From an uncultured Lachnospiraceae bacterium (GTDB taxonomy: Bacteria > Bacillota > Clostridia > Lachnospirales > Lachnospiraceae): a stretch of DNA of 64,000 nt. Positions 15,638-23,608 of the stretch are shown piece by piece; within the stretch, counting starts at the first letter, position 1; each line of letters begins with the position of its first letter. Both the position numbers and the translations under genes were made by a program. Location of the stretch: the NCBI GenBank assembly GCA_944383325.1, contig CALWPC010000027.1, positions 1 through 64,000 on the forward strand, in the 5' to 3' direction. The notes beneath the pieces are model-generated. The model ran no database searches and was not told the DNA's origin. It saw only the letters and a program-made list of their open reading frames with translations.

Positions 15638-16444
15638 ATGAATAAAAAAGCGAAAAAAGTATTCAAAAAGGGGTTCGGCATCGTTTTTTGCTCACTTGTT
15701 TATATCTTCCTGTTTCTGCCGATTATTGTTATCGTAACAGGATCGTTTAACGCCACGACGACTAAACCGTACATCTCATGGAAGGGCTTTACATTAGATT
15801 GGTATGTAAAGCTGTTTGATAATTCGGCGTTGTTACATTCCTTCGGAACAACAATGGCGATCGCTGTGATCACAACGCTGTTGGCGACGGCAATCGGAAC
15901 GATCGCGGCAATCGGAATGTATAAATATAAATTCAAGGGCAAGAGCGTAATCGACGGATTATTATATATACCGGTTGTTATTCCGGAAATCGTACTCGGC
16001 ATCTCACTGTTAACCTTGTTTTCGGGAACAAACATTCCCCGCGGTATGCTTACGCTTATATTGGCGCATACGACCTTTGCGATCCCGTATGTAATTTTTA
16101 ACGTAAGAGCGAGGCTGTCGGGATATGATAATTCCATTGAAGAGGCGAGTATGGATTTGGGTGCGAACAGAATCACGACCCTTAAAAATATAACTCTCCC
16201 GGTTCTTGCGCCGGGAATTGCGGGCGGAGCGCTTCTGGCGTTTACGCTGTCGATTGATGATGTGATTGTAAGCTATTTTGTAAACGGACAGATCAAAACA
16301 TTTCCGCTCAAGGTTATGGAATCGATTAAAAGCGGTGTTGCGCCTGATGTCAATGCGCTTTCGACACTTATATTATTGGGAACAATCATTCTTGTTATTT
16401 TAACGCAGAGTGATCTGCTGAAAAAAATAAGACATAAAAAGTAA
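15638..16444 (+). CDS. potC: Spermidine/putrescine ABC transporter permease PotC
   Basis: The second permease of the importer, 268 residues with about six helices. The EAA loop is EASMDLGANRITTLKNITLP, typical of PotC. It starts three bases after potB, showing tight translational coupling, and pairs with PotB to form the channel for putrescine or spermidine. Confidence 0.93.
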   Translation: MNKKAKKVFKKGFGIVFCSLVYIFLFLPIIVIVTGSFNATTTKPYISWKGFTLDWYVKLFDNSALLHSFGTTMAIAVITTLLATAIGTIAAIGMYKYKFKGKSVIDGLLYIPVVIPEIVLGISLLTLFSGTNIPRGMLTLILAHTTFAIPYVIFNVRARLSGYDNSIEEASMDLGANRITTLKNITLPVLAPGIAGGALLAFTLSIDDVIVSYFVNGQIKTFPLKVMESIKSGVAPDVNALSTLILLGTIILVILTQSDLLKKIRHKK

Positions 16445-16468
16445 ATACAAAAAGAAAGGATGAATAGG

Positions 16469-17545
16469 ATGAAAAAGTATCTTTCAATTATGGCAATCGC
16501 CGCGCTTGCGGCAGCATTGCTTGCGGGCTGCGGCTCAGAGTCTGAGGAGGCAGCAGCCGATGCGGATAAGCCGTACGCAGGCACAACTCTGAATGTGTAT
16601 ACATGGACAGAATACATTCCCGATTCGGTCATTGAAGCGTTTGAGGAGGAAACGGGAATCACAGTAAATCACTCGACGTTCTCGTCAAACGAGGATATGC
16701 TCGCAAAGGTCAAGTCGGAATCGGAGGGCGCGTTTGATATTGTTCAGCCAAGTGATTACATGGTAGAGCAGATGGCGAGCCAGGGAATGCTTGAGGAGCT
16801 TGACAAGACGAAGCTTACAAATTTGTCAAACATTGATGAAAGTTATATGAATCCGGAATATGACCCCGACAATACATACTCCATTCCGTACTTGGGCGGT
16901 GTTGAGGCAATCGCTGTAAATACGGCAAAGATAACGGATGAAATCACAAAATACGATGATTTATTTGATTCATCTTATGAAAATCAGGTAGTGCTTCTGG
17001 ACGATTTCAGAGCAGTAATCGGACTTACGGCAAAGAGTCTGGGCTATAGCATGAGCACCACAGACGCGGCGGAGCTTGACGAAATCAAAACAAAACTTCT
17101 TACGCTAAAGCCGAACGTAAAACTATATGATTCCGACAGCCCTAAGTCAGCGCTTATTCAGGGTGAGGCGACAATCGGTTCCATGTGGGGCGCGGAGGTT
17201 GCGCTCGCAATGGAGGAGAATCCCGATATTGAGGTCGTATATCCTGAAGAGGGCGCATATCTGTTCATGGACAACTGGGCAATCCCGAAAGGTTCAAAAA
17301 ATGTGGACGCGGCAATGGAATTTATCAACTATATGCTTGACGCTGAAAATATGTCAGAGATCCTTGCCGAGTTTCCGTACCTGTGCCCTAATGCGGCGGC
17401 AGTTGCATTGATGGGCGATGAATATGCGTCGAACAAGGCGAAAAATCCGCCGGCGGAGGTCGTTGAAAATGGCGAATATATCAAGAATCTTGATACAGAC
17501 ACATTGACCGTATACGACCAGATGTGGACCGAGCTGAAGCAATAA
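16469..17545 (+). CDS. potD: Polyamine-binding lipoprotein PotD
   Basis: An extracellular substrate-binding lipoprotein of 358 residues. The signal peptide ends in the lipobox LLAGC with lipidated Cys at residue 21. The start at 16469 suits the AAAGGA site better than the ATG at 16460. The mature part has the PotD hallmarks: LNVYTWTEYIPDSVIEAFEEETG, FDIVQPSDYMV and a conserved WGAEVALAM segment. Ligand preference (putrescine versus spermidine) cannot be read from sequence, but the neighbouring putrescine genes favour putrescine. Confidence 0.93.
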   Translation: MKKYLSIMAIAALAAALLAGCGSESEEAAADADKPYAGTTLNVYTWTEYIPDSVIEAFEEETGITVNHSTFSSNEDMLAKVKSESEGAFDIVQPSDYMVEQMASQGMLEELDKTKLTNLSNIDESYMNPEYDPDNTYSIPYLGGVEAIAVNTAKITDEITKYDDLFDSSYENQVVLLDDFRAVIGLTAKSLGYSMSTTDAAELDEIKTKLLTLKPNVKLYDSDSPKSALIQGEATIGSMWGAEVALAMEENPDIEVVYPEEGAYLFMDNWAIPKGSKNVDAAMEFINYMLDAENMSEILAEFPYLCPNAAAVALMGDEYASNKAKNPPAEVVENGEYIKNLDTDTLTVYDQMWTELKQ

Positions 17546-17562
17546 TACTCCACTCCATATAT

Positions 17563-17589
17563 GGGCGCGCAATCTGACATTGCGCGTCC
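17563..17589 (+). other. Intercistronic hairpin between potD and patA
   Basis: GGGCGCGCAA and TTGCGCGTCC form a GC-rich stem with one mismatch and a seven-base loop, without a T-tract. It may protect the potABCD message 3' end or give partial termination, letting patA be expressed at a different level. Confidence 0.55.
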
Positions 17590-17641
17590 GACTTGGTAAT
17601 AAGGGATAGATGTCATATAAAAATGATGGAGGAAACAGATC

Positions 17642-19012
17642 ATGACAGACAAAACTAAAACAATTCAGGAGCTAGACAGGGTAATCAGACTGATCAAAAC
17701 AGACTCCGATCAGATTTCAGCGGAGGAAAAAAAGCAAATGGTAGAGGAGACGCTTGAACATTTCGATCATTACGTATCGCCAGGTTGGCTCAAGTACAGA
17801 AAATCCGTTTCATCGGATTCGGAGGAAGGCGCTGTTCTTGAATGGGAGGACGGCGGGGCGTACTGCTACGGTCTTAACGGTGAGAAATTTATTGACTGTC
17901 TGGGCGGCTTCGGAATTTATACATGCGGTCACAGAAACCCTGAAATTCTTGACACGGTCAAGGCGCAGCTAGATCATCAGGCGCTTCATTCCCAGGAGCT
18001 TTTAGACCCGCTAAGAGGTTATCTGGCCAAGGCGGTTGCCGAGATTACTCCGGGCGACTTGCAGTATTGTTTCTTTACAAACGGCGGCGCGGAAGCTGTG
18101 GAAATGGCTTTAAAGCTTGCGAGAATTGCAACAGGCGGCCGATGGTACATCTCAACGGTCGGAGCGTTTCACGGCAAATCAATGGGCGCAATATCTATGG
18201 GCGGCAAAGGCACATACAGAGTACCGTATGCTCCTATGGTACAGCAGGTGCAGCACGTGGAATACGGAAACGCGGATGATATAAGAAAAGCGATTACGAA
18301 TCTGCAGACCGTCGGAGAGAAGGTCGCAGCCGTGATTTTAGAGCCTATTCAGGGTGAGGCCGGAGTGATTATTCCGCCTGAGGGTTATTTACAGGAGGTC
18401 AGAGACATTTGTGACGAAAAGGGCGTTGCGCTGATCTTCGACGAAATACAGACAGGTATGGGAAGAACAGGAACAATGTGGCGCTGTGAGGCGGAGGGCG
18501 TAACGCCCGACATTATGACATTCGGCAAGGCGTTCGGCGGTGGAATCATGCCTATTACAGGTATTATCTGTACGCCGAAGATGTGGACGCAGCAGCTTGT
18601 GGATAATCCGTGGCTTCTTGGTTCGCCGACATTCGGCGGTAATCCGGTATGCTGCAGCGCGGCTATCGCTACGATCAAGTACATGCTTGAAAACGATATT
18701 CCCGGCGTATGTAAGTCGAAGGGCGAATTTTTAAAGGCGGGACTTGAAAACCTGGCAAAAAAATACCCCTCGGTGATTTATGAGGTGCGGGGAACCGGAC
18801 TGATGCTTGCGGTAGAGTTCCATTCAAGCGAAATAGGCTATGAGTGCGCGAAAGGCCTATTTGCAAGAGGAGTGATGACAGCGGGAACGCTTGTAAACGC
18901 CAAGACAATACGTTTTGAGCCTACCGCAGTAATCTCGCAGCAGGATATGGAGGACGTGATTGAGCGTATGGATGCGTCTCTTGCCGATACAAAAAAAGCA
19001 TTTCATTTATAA
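17642..19012 (+). CDS. patA: Putrescine aminotransferase
   Basis: A class III PLP aminotransferase of 456 residues that converts putrescine to 4-aminobutanal (cyclising to 1-pyrroline). It follows the Escherichia coli PatA/YgjG pattern closely: VSPGWLKYRKSV, FIDCLGGFGIYTCGHRNP, LHSQELLDPLR, AFHGKSMGA, ILEPIQGEAG, DEIQTGMGRTG, the PLP Lys in FGKAFGGGIMP, and TFGGNPVCCSAA. GGAGG precedes ATG 17642 by about nine bases. It lies between the putrescine importer and an aldehyde dehydrogenase that would take its product. Confidence 0.93.
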   Translation: MTDKTKTIQELDRVIRLIKTDSDQISAEEKKQMVEETLEHFDHYVSPGWLKYRKSVSSDSEEGAVLEWEDGGAYCYGLNGEKFIDCLGGFGIYTCGHRNPEILDTVKAQLDHQALHSQELLDPLRGYLAKAVAEITPGDLQYCFFTNGGAEAVEMALKLARIATGGRWYISTVGAFHGKSMGAISMGGKGTYRVPYAPMVQQVQHVEYGNADDIRKAITNLQTVGEKVAAVILEPIQGEAGVIIPPEGYLQEVRDICDEKGVALIFDEIQTGMGRTGTMWRCEAEGVTPDIMTFGKAFGGGIMPITGIICTPKMWTQQLVDNPWLLGSPTFGGNPVCCSAAIATIKYMLENDIPGVCKSKGEFLKAGLENLAKKYPSVIYEVRGTGLMLAVEFHSSEIGYECAKGLFARGVMTAGTLVNAKTIRFEPTAVISQQDMEDVIERMDASLADTKKAFHL

Positions 19013-19115
19013 AGATTGGAATTGATAATATGTTCAGGTTCTGATAGCGACAGGATTTTGTTGCGCGCTGATAGTTGCTTTGGCGTTATGGAATCGCGGA
19101 AAGGGAATGATCAAT

Positions 19116-20597
19116 ATGGATGTAAAAAAAATGTACATAGACGGCTGTTGGGTTGAGAGTGAAAGTAAAAAAACAAGAGCAAGTATCAATCCCGCCGATG
19201 GAAGTGTAATCGCTTATGTGACGGAGGGCGATGTCGCTGATGCGAGAAAAGCAATTGCGGCGGCAAAAACATCGTTCTATGTAACGAGAGAATGGCGGGA
19301 TATGGATTCGCAGTCACGCGGTGATCTTGTTCTTAAAATTGCGGATGAGATCGAGAAAGAGAAAGAGGAATTTGCCCGAATTGACAGTATGGATCACGGA
19401 AAGCCGCTTCGCGAGGCGGAATGTGACGTTGACGACGCGATACATTGCTTCCGTTATTACGCAAGCCTGATAAAAGCGCCGCACGGCGGTGTTTACGAGG
19501 TAAACGAGGGCTTTGGGAAAATGCACTCGTATACCGTGCATGAGCCTGTGGGAGTGTGCGCGCAGATTACGCCGTGGAATTATCCGCTTTTGATGGGCGT
19601 ATGGAAGCTTGCTCCTGCCATTGCCGCCGGTAACAGCATTGTGTTTAAGCCCAGTTCAAACTGTGTGCTGTCATGTATCAAGCTGTTTGAGATTTTTGAA
19701 AAGGTCGGAATGCCCAAGGGCAGCGTCAATCTCGTGCTCGGCGCAGGCTCGACGATCGGCAACGAGCTTGCGGAAAATAACGATGTTGACATGATTACGT
19801 TTACAGGCAGTACCGAGGTGGGGCAGAGCATTATGCGCGCTGCGGCAGGCAATGTGAAAAAAATCGGTCTGGAGCTTGGCGGAAAATCCCCGAATGTCAT
19901 TTTTGCGGACGCTGATTTGGAAGGCGCGGTCGAATGGGCGATGATTGGTATCTTTCTGAATCAGGGGGAAATTTGTTCGGCAGGTTCGCGTATTATTATA
20001 GAGGAAAGTATCAAGGACAAATTCGTTAAACGCCTTGCCGAGAGGGCGAATGCAATCACCATTGGAAATCCGCTTGAAAATCCCGATATGGGACCGCTTG
20101 TTTCAGAAAGTCATATGAATAAAGTACTTGATTATATCAAAAAAGGTGTTGAGGAGGGCGCGACTCTCATATGCGGCGGCGAACGCTATACGGAGGGTAA
20201 GTGCGCGAACGGCTACTTTGTGCGTCCGACTATTTTTGACAACTGTACCGATGATATGACGATTGTAAAAGAAGAAATTTTTGGGCCTGTTGTTACGGTG
20301 CAAACTTTTAAAACGGAACAGGAAGCGATTGATATGGCAAACAATACAGAGTATGGGCTTGCCGGCGCGGTATTCACTGCCGATGGCTCGAGGGCGCTGC
20401 GCGTTATCAAGGAAATCCGGGCGGGAATCACATGGATTAACTGTTATAACCCGTGCTTCAACGAGGCGCCGTGGGGAGGCTATAAAAAGTCGGGCATCGG
20501 ACGTGAGCTTGGTGTTCACGGCCTGGAGGAATATCAGGAAATCAAGCAGATTAATATTAACCTCAATCCCGGTATTGTGGGTTGGTATGAGCATTGA
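19116..20597 (+). CDS. Aldehyde dehydrogenase, probable 4-aminobutanal dehydrogenase
   Basis: An NAD(P)-dependent aldehyde dehydrogenase of 493 residues. It resembles the betaine/aminobutyraldehyde group (PatD, PuuC). Motifs: PWNYPLLMGVWK, FKPSS, FTGSTEVGQ, the catalytic Glu in LELGGKSPN, the catalytic Cys in NQGEICSAGSR, and EEIFGPVV. The start at 19116 is favoured by GGAAAGGG at 19098-19105. Immediately after patA, the expected job is oxidation of 4-aminobutanal to GABA, which feeds GabT. Substrate is inferred from context and could be broader. Confidence 0.88.
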   Translation: MDVKKMYIDGCWVESESKKTRASINPADGSVIAYVTEGDVADARKAIAAAKTSFYVTREWRDMDSQSRGDLVLKIADEIEKEKEEFARIDSMDHGKPLREAECDVDDAIHCFRYYASLIKAPHGGVYEVNEGFGKMHSYTVHEPVGVCAQITPWNYPLLMGVWKLAPAIAAGNSIVFKPSSNCVLSCIKLFEIFEKVGMPKGSVNLVLGAGSTIGNELAENNDVDMITFTGSTEVGQSIMRAAAGNVKKIGLELGGKSPNVIFADADLEGAVEWAMIGIFLNQGEICSAGSRIIIEESIKDKFVKRLAERANAITIGNPLENPDMGPLVSESHMNKVLDYIKKGVEEGATLICGGERYTEGKCANGYFVRPTIFDNCTDDMTIVKEEIFGPVVTVQTFKTEQEAIDMANNTEYGLAGAVFTADGSRALRVIKEIRAGITWINCYNPCFNEAPWGGYKKSGIGRELGVHGLEEYQEIKQININLNPGIVGWYEH

Positions 20598-20669
20598 TTT
20601 GAAACGATCCCCTTTTTTTCTGATAGATTCCTTGGATTCCGTTATACAAAAGGTGTCCGAAACGTACAA

Positions 20670-20724
20670 AAGAGGGTGTCCCTCTCTATGATTTTAATCA
20701 ATCATAGTTTTGGGACACCCTCTT
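20670..20724. terminator. Long inverted repeat, probable terminator after the polyamine cluster
   Basis: AAGAGGGTGTCCC (20670-20682) pairs perfectly with GGGACACCCTCTT (20712-20724). Inside, CTATGATT pairs with AATCATAG, separated by a small internal loop. There is no strong T-tract. It may be a terminator or a dispersed repeat element. Confidence 0.55.
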
Positions 20725-20868
20725 GTAAAAGGGGGAGGATAAGTATTACATTTGTCTTTGGTAGAGAAGTTATCTGGGGAAGAAGATAACTTCTGTTTTC
20801 ATTATGTCCTTTTTTTGTTTCTCTATTCAATTTCTGTCAAAAAAATTTTTCACTTTTTTTAAACATCC

Positions 20869-20980
20869 TTCGACAAAACTTTTTCGCGCACTTTAGGATA
20901 AATTGCGGTTTGCCGACAGGAATTCTCAAGAAGTTGTGTCGAACGCTGGAATTTGTAGTTGTACAGCGAATAATGTCGAA
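20869..20980. promoter_or_regulatory. Three Spo0A boxes upstream of spo0A
   Basis: The Spo0A recognition heptamer TGTCGAA occurs three times: on the minus strand at 20869-20875 and on the plus strand at 20937-20943 and 20974-20980. The first reads TTTTGTCGAAGG, close to the full consensus. They lie 175-285 bases before the spo0A start and fit autoregulation as known in Bacillus and Clostridium. Confidence 0.72.
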
Positions 20981-21081
20981 TCTTATGCTCGAATTGCGGA
21001 GCGTTGTAACCTTGAATGAGCTTCCCGACACCAAGATAATACAGTTAGTTTTCGCCGGATTGGACAAAAATATACCAGGTG

Positions 21082-21095
21082 TGAAACGCGTTTCA
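21082..21095. promoter_or_regulatory. Perfect 14-bp palindrome upstream of spo0A
   Basis: TGAAACGCGTTTCA is its own reverse complement and sits 60 bases before spo0A. It resembles a LacI/CcpA-type operator but has GC, not CG, at the centre, so CcpA binding is doubtful. An unknown dimeric regulator is possible. Confidence 0.5.
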
Positions 21096-21154
21096 GAATC
21101 AGGTAAACAGGGTTCTTTCTGACAAAAACTGATAATCGATGAAGGAGGGGCATC

Positions 21155-21955
21155 ATGGAAAAGTTGAATGTAGCGGTTGCGGATGATAATGAAGATACGT
21201 TGAAGATGTTAAATGAAATGATACGTCAGGAAGAAGGATTGGAACTGGTAGGGTCGGCGAATAACGGCGAGGACGCTTACAGTATGATTAAAAAAACAAA
21301 ACCGGATGTAGTGCTGCTAGATCTGGTCATGCCTAAGATGGACGGAATCAGCGTAATGGAGAGAGTACAGGAAGATGAGGAAATGAAATTGACTCCCGAT
21401 TTTATTGTGCTGTCCGCGATCGGCCAGGAATCGGTGACGGAGACAGCGATGAATACCGGAGCAAAATTTTATCTGATGAAGCCGTTTGACGATCAGACGA
21501 TTGTAAAACGAATTAAATGTATACGGCGTCCCCGGACAGTGACGAGGGCGGACCGGAGAAGAGCAGGCAGTCTGACCGGAGCGATTGGAATTACCGAAAA
21601 GAATCTGGAAACGGAAGTGACGGAGATTATTCATGAAATCGGGGTTCCGGCTCACATTAAAGGATACCAGTATTTGCGGGATGCCATCATCATGTCGGTA
21701 AACGATATTGAAATGTTGGGTTCTATTACAAAAATCCTCTACCCGACGATTGCGAAAATGCACCAGACGACGCCGAGTCGTGTGGAACGCGCGATTCGTC
21801 ACGCGATCGAGGTTGCATGGAGCCGCGGCAAGATGGATACGATTGATGCGCTGTTTGGATATACAATCAATAATGGAAAAGGAAAACCGACGAATTCAGA
21901 GTTTATTGCGCTGATTGCCGATAAGATTCGGTTGGAATATAAAAACCGTCTTTAA
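21155..21955 (+). CDS. spo0A: Sporulation master regulator Spo0A
   Basis: Response regulator of 266 residues that switches on sporulation and controls stationary-phase genes. The receiver domain (about 1-120) has the acidic pair VADDNED, the phospho-acceptor Asp near residue 56 in [11 protein letters not shown], and MKPFD. After a variable linker, the Spo0A-specific DNA-binding domain (about 150-266) includes [33 protein letters not shown] and the final [24 protein letters not shown] precedes ATG 21155. Upstream 0A boxes support autoregulation. The usual neighbour spoIVB is not upstream here. Confidence 0.97.
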   Translation: MEKLNVAVADDNEDTLKMLNEMIRQEEGLELVGSANNGEDAYSMIKKTKPDVVLLDLVMPKMDGISVMERVQEDEEMKLTPDFIVLSAIGQESVTETAMNTGAKFYLMKPFDDQTIVKRIKCIRRPRTVTRADRRRAGSLTGAIGITEKNLETEVTEIIHEIGVPAHIKGYQYLRDAIIMSVNDIEMLGSITKILYPTIAKMHQTTPSRVERAIRHAIEVAWSRGKMDTIDALFGYTINNGKGKPTNSEFIALIADKIRLEYKNRL

Positions 21956-22068
21956 TTTCTGAAGAAAAAAGAAAGATCAGAGAAATAATACTTCCTTTTA
22001 GGCAGAAAATATTGTATACTGACTTCAATAGGATGTTTGGGAAAAAATGCTATAAGGGGGTATTTTTC

Positions 22069-23508
22069 ATGAAAAGGGTGCTGTTTGTCGCATCGGAGTG
22101 TGTACCATTTATTAAAACAGGCGGACTTGCCGATGTGGTCGGGTCGCTGCCAAAGTATTTTAACAAAGAAGAATTTGATGTCAGAGTCATTCTTCCAAAA
22201 TATGTCTGCATGAAGGAAGAATGGAAAGAAAAACTCCAGTATCGTACTCATTTTTATATGAATCTTGGTTGGCGTACACAGTATGTAGGTGTACTTGAGC
22301 TCGAGTTAAACGGGATTATCTTTTATTTTATTGACAATGAATTTTATTTTGCGGGTCCTCAGCCCTATGGGCAGATTTTTGAGGATGTGGAAAAGTTTGC
22401 ATTTTTTTCCAAGGCGGCTTTATCGGCATTGCCCGCACTGGATTTCAAACCGGATATTGTGCACTGTCATGACTGGCAGACCGGCTTGATTCCGTTATTC
22501 TTGAAGGATCGATTCTCTGATAATGAGTTTTATTGGAATATCAAGAGCATCATGACGATACACAATTTAAAGTTCCAGGGAATATGGGATATTAAGACGA
22601 TTCGGGATATTACCGGACTCCCTGCCTATTACTTTACCCCGGATAAGCTTGAATATAAAAAAGATGCTAATTATTTAAAGGGGGGCATTGTCTATGCGGA
22701 TGCGGTGACGACCGTCAGCCGCACGTATGCTGAGGAGATCAAAATGCCGTTTTACGGAGAAGGGTTAGACGGCCTGATGAGAGCAAGATCCAACTGTCTG
22801 AGCGGAATTGTGAACGGCATAGATTATGAGGTCTACAACCCAGAGACGGATGCATATATTGCACATCACTATTCGGCGGAAAATTTCCGCAGAGAGAAAA
22901 TTAAAAATAAACGGGCGCTTCAGGAGCAGCTAGGTCTGGAGCGCAACGATAAAAAATTCCTGATCGGTATGGTATCCAGATTGACGGATCAGAAAGGTTT
23001 TGATCTGATCGCTTATATTATGGATGAGCTTTGCCAGGATGAGAATGTCGAGATTGTCGTGTTGGGCACCGGCGAGGAGCGCTATGAAAATATGTTCCGT
23101 CATTTTGACTGGAAATATAATAGCCGCGTATCCGCGAATATTTATTATTCGGAAGAGCTGTCCCATAAGATCTATGCTTCGTGCGATGCCTTTCTGATGC
23201 CTTCGCTGTTTGAGCCGTGCGGCCTGAGTCAGCTGATGAGCCTGCGCTATGGCACGATTCCGATCGTCCGCGAGACCGGCGGACTGAAAGATACGGTGGA
23301 ACCGTACAATGAGTATGAGGGAACCGGAACCGGATTCAGCTTTGCCAATTATAACGCGCATGAGATGCTTGGCACAATCCGGTATGCGAAATGGGTGTTT
23401 GAGGAGAAAAAGCGCGACTGGAATAAAATTGTTGAGCGGGCTATGCGGGCAGATTTTTCATGGGATGCCTCCGCAAGGCAGTATGAAGACCTTTATAATA
23501 ACCTGTAA
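22069..23508 (+). CDS. glgA: Glycogen synthase (ADP-glucose type)
   Basis: Family GT5 glucosyltransferase of 479 residues that extends alpha-1,4-glucan from ADP-glucose, used for glycogen or granulose storage in clostridia. Motifs: the ADP-glucose site KTGGLADVVGSLPK near the N-terminus, HCHDWQTGL, TIHNLKFQG, GIVNGIDYEVYNP, and the C-terminal PSLFEPCGLSQLMSLRYGTIPIVRETGGL. The start at 22069 has AAGGGGG nine bases upstream. It stands alone between spo0A and a terminator. Storage granules are linked to sporulation in this group, so the neighbour may be meaningful. Confidence 0.95.
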   Translation: MKRVLFVASECVPFIKTGGLADVVGSLPKYFNKEEFDVRVILPKYVCMKEEWKEKLQYRTHFYMNLGWRTQYVGVLELELNGIIFYFIDNEFYFAGPQPYGQIFEDVEKFAFFSKAALSALPALDFKPDIVHCHDWQTGLIPLFLKDRFSDNEFYWNIKSIMTIHNLKFQGIWDIKTIRDITGLPAYYFTPDKLEYKKDANYLKGGIVYADAVTTVSRTYAEEIKMPFYGEGLDGLMRARSNCLSGIVNGIDYEVYNPETDAYIAHHYSAENFRREKIKNKRALQEQLGLERNDKKFLIGMVSRLTDQKGFDLIAYIMDELCQDENVEIVVLGTGEERYENMFRHFDWKYNSRVSANIYYSEELSHKIYASCDAFLMPSLFEPCGLSQLMSLRYGTIPIVRETGGLKDTVEPYNEYEGTGTGFSFANYNAHEMLGTIRYAKWVFEEKKRDWNKIVERAMRADFSWDASARQYEDLYNNL

Positions 23509-23548
23509 ATCAAACGGCCGCTGATCAAACGGCGTATGAAGCAATGTG

Positions 23549-23585
23549 TTGGGCAGGCGCCTCCGTATATGGAGCGTCTGCCCAA
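23549..23585 (+). terminator. Hairpin terminator after glgA
   Basis: TTGGGCAGGCGC and GCGTCTGCCCAA frame a stem with inner TCC/GGA pairing. Only a weak T-run follows, and the next gene starts 24 bases later, so termination may be partial. Confidence 0.65.
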
Positions 23586-23608
23586 TTCGATATTTGTGGG
23601 GAGGCGCC

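Larger units (their letters stand above)
20598..21154. other. Gene-free interval upstream of spo0A
   Basis: No convincing gene is seen in this interval. It holds a large inverted repeat (20670-20724) near the end of the aldehyde dehydrogenase gene and three TGTCGAA Spo0A boxes. A perfect 14-bp palindrome and the spo0A ribosome site AAGGAGGGG lie near its right end. A 70-codon plus-strand frame at 20910 has no ribosome site and no recognisable protein. Confidence 0.7.

Noticed and set aside
20893..20924. A sigma-H promoter (AGGATAA ... GGAATT) before spo0A
   Set aside because: The spacer is about 15 bases against the usual 11-12, and the first base of the -10 motif does not fit.
21082..21095. 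The palindrome as a CcpA catabolite site
   Set aside because: The central dinucleotide is GC where CcpA sites need CG, so it is reported only as an unknown operator.
20910..21122. A 70-codon plus-strand frame in the spo0A upstream region
   Set aside because: No ribosome site and no recognisable protein; it overlaps two Spo0A boxes and the palindrome.
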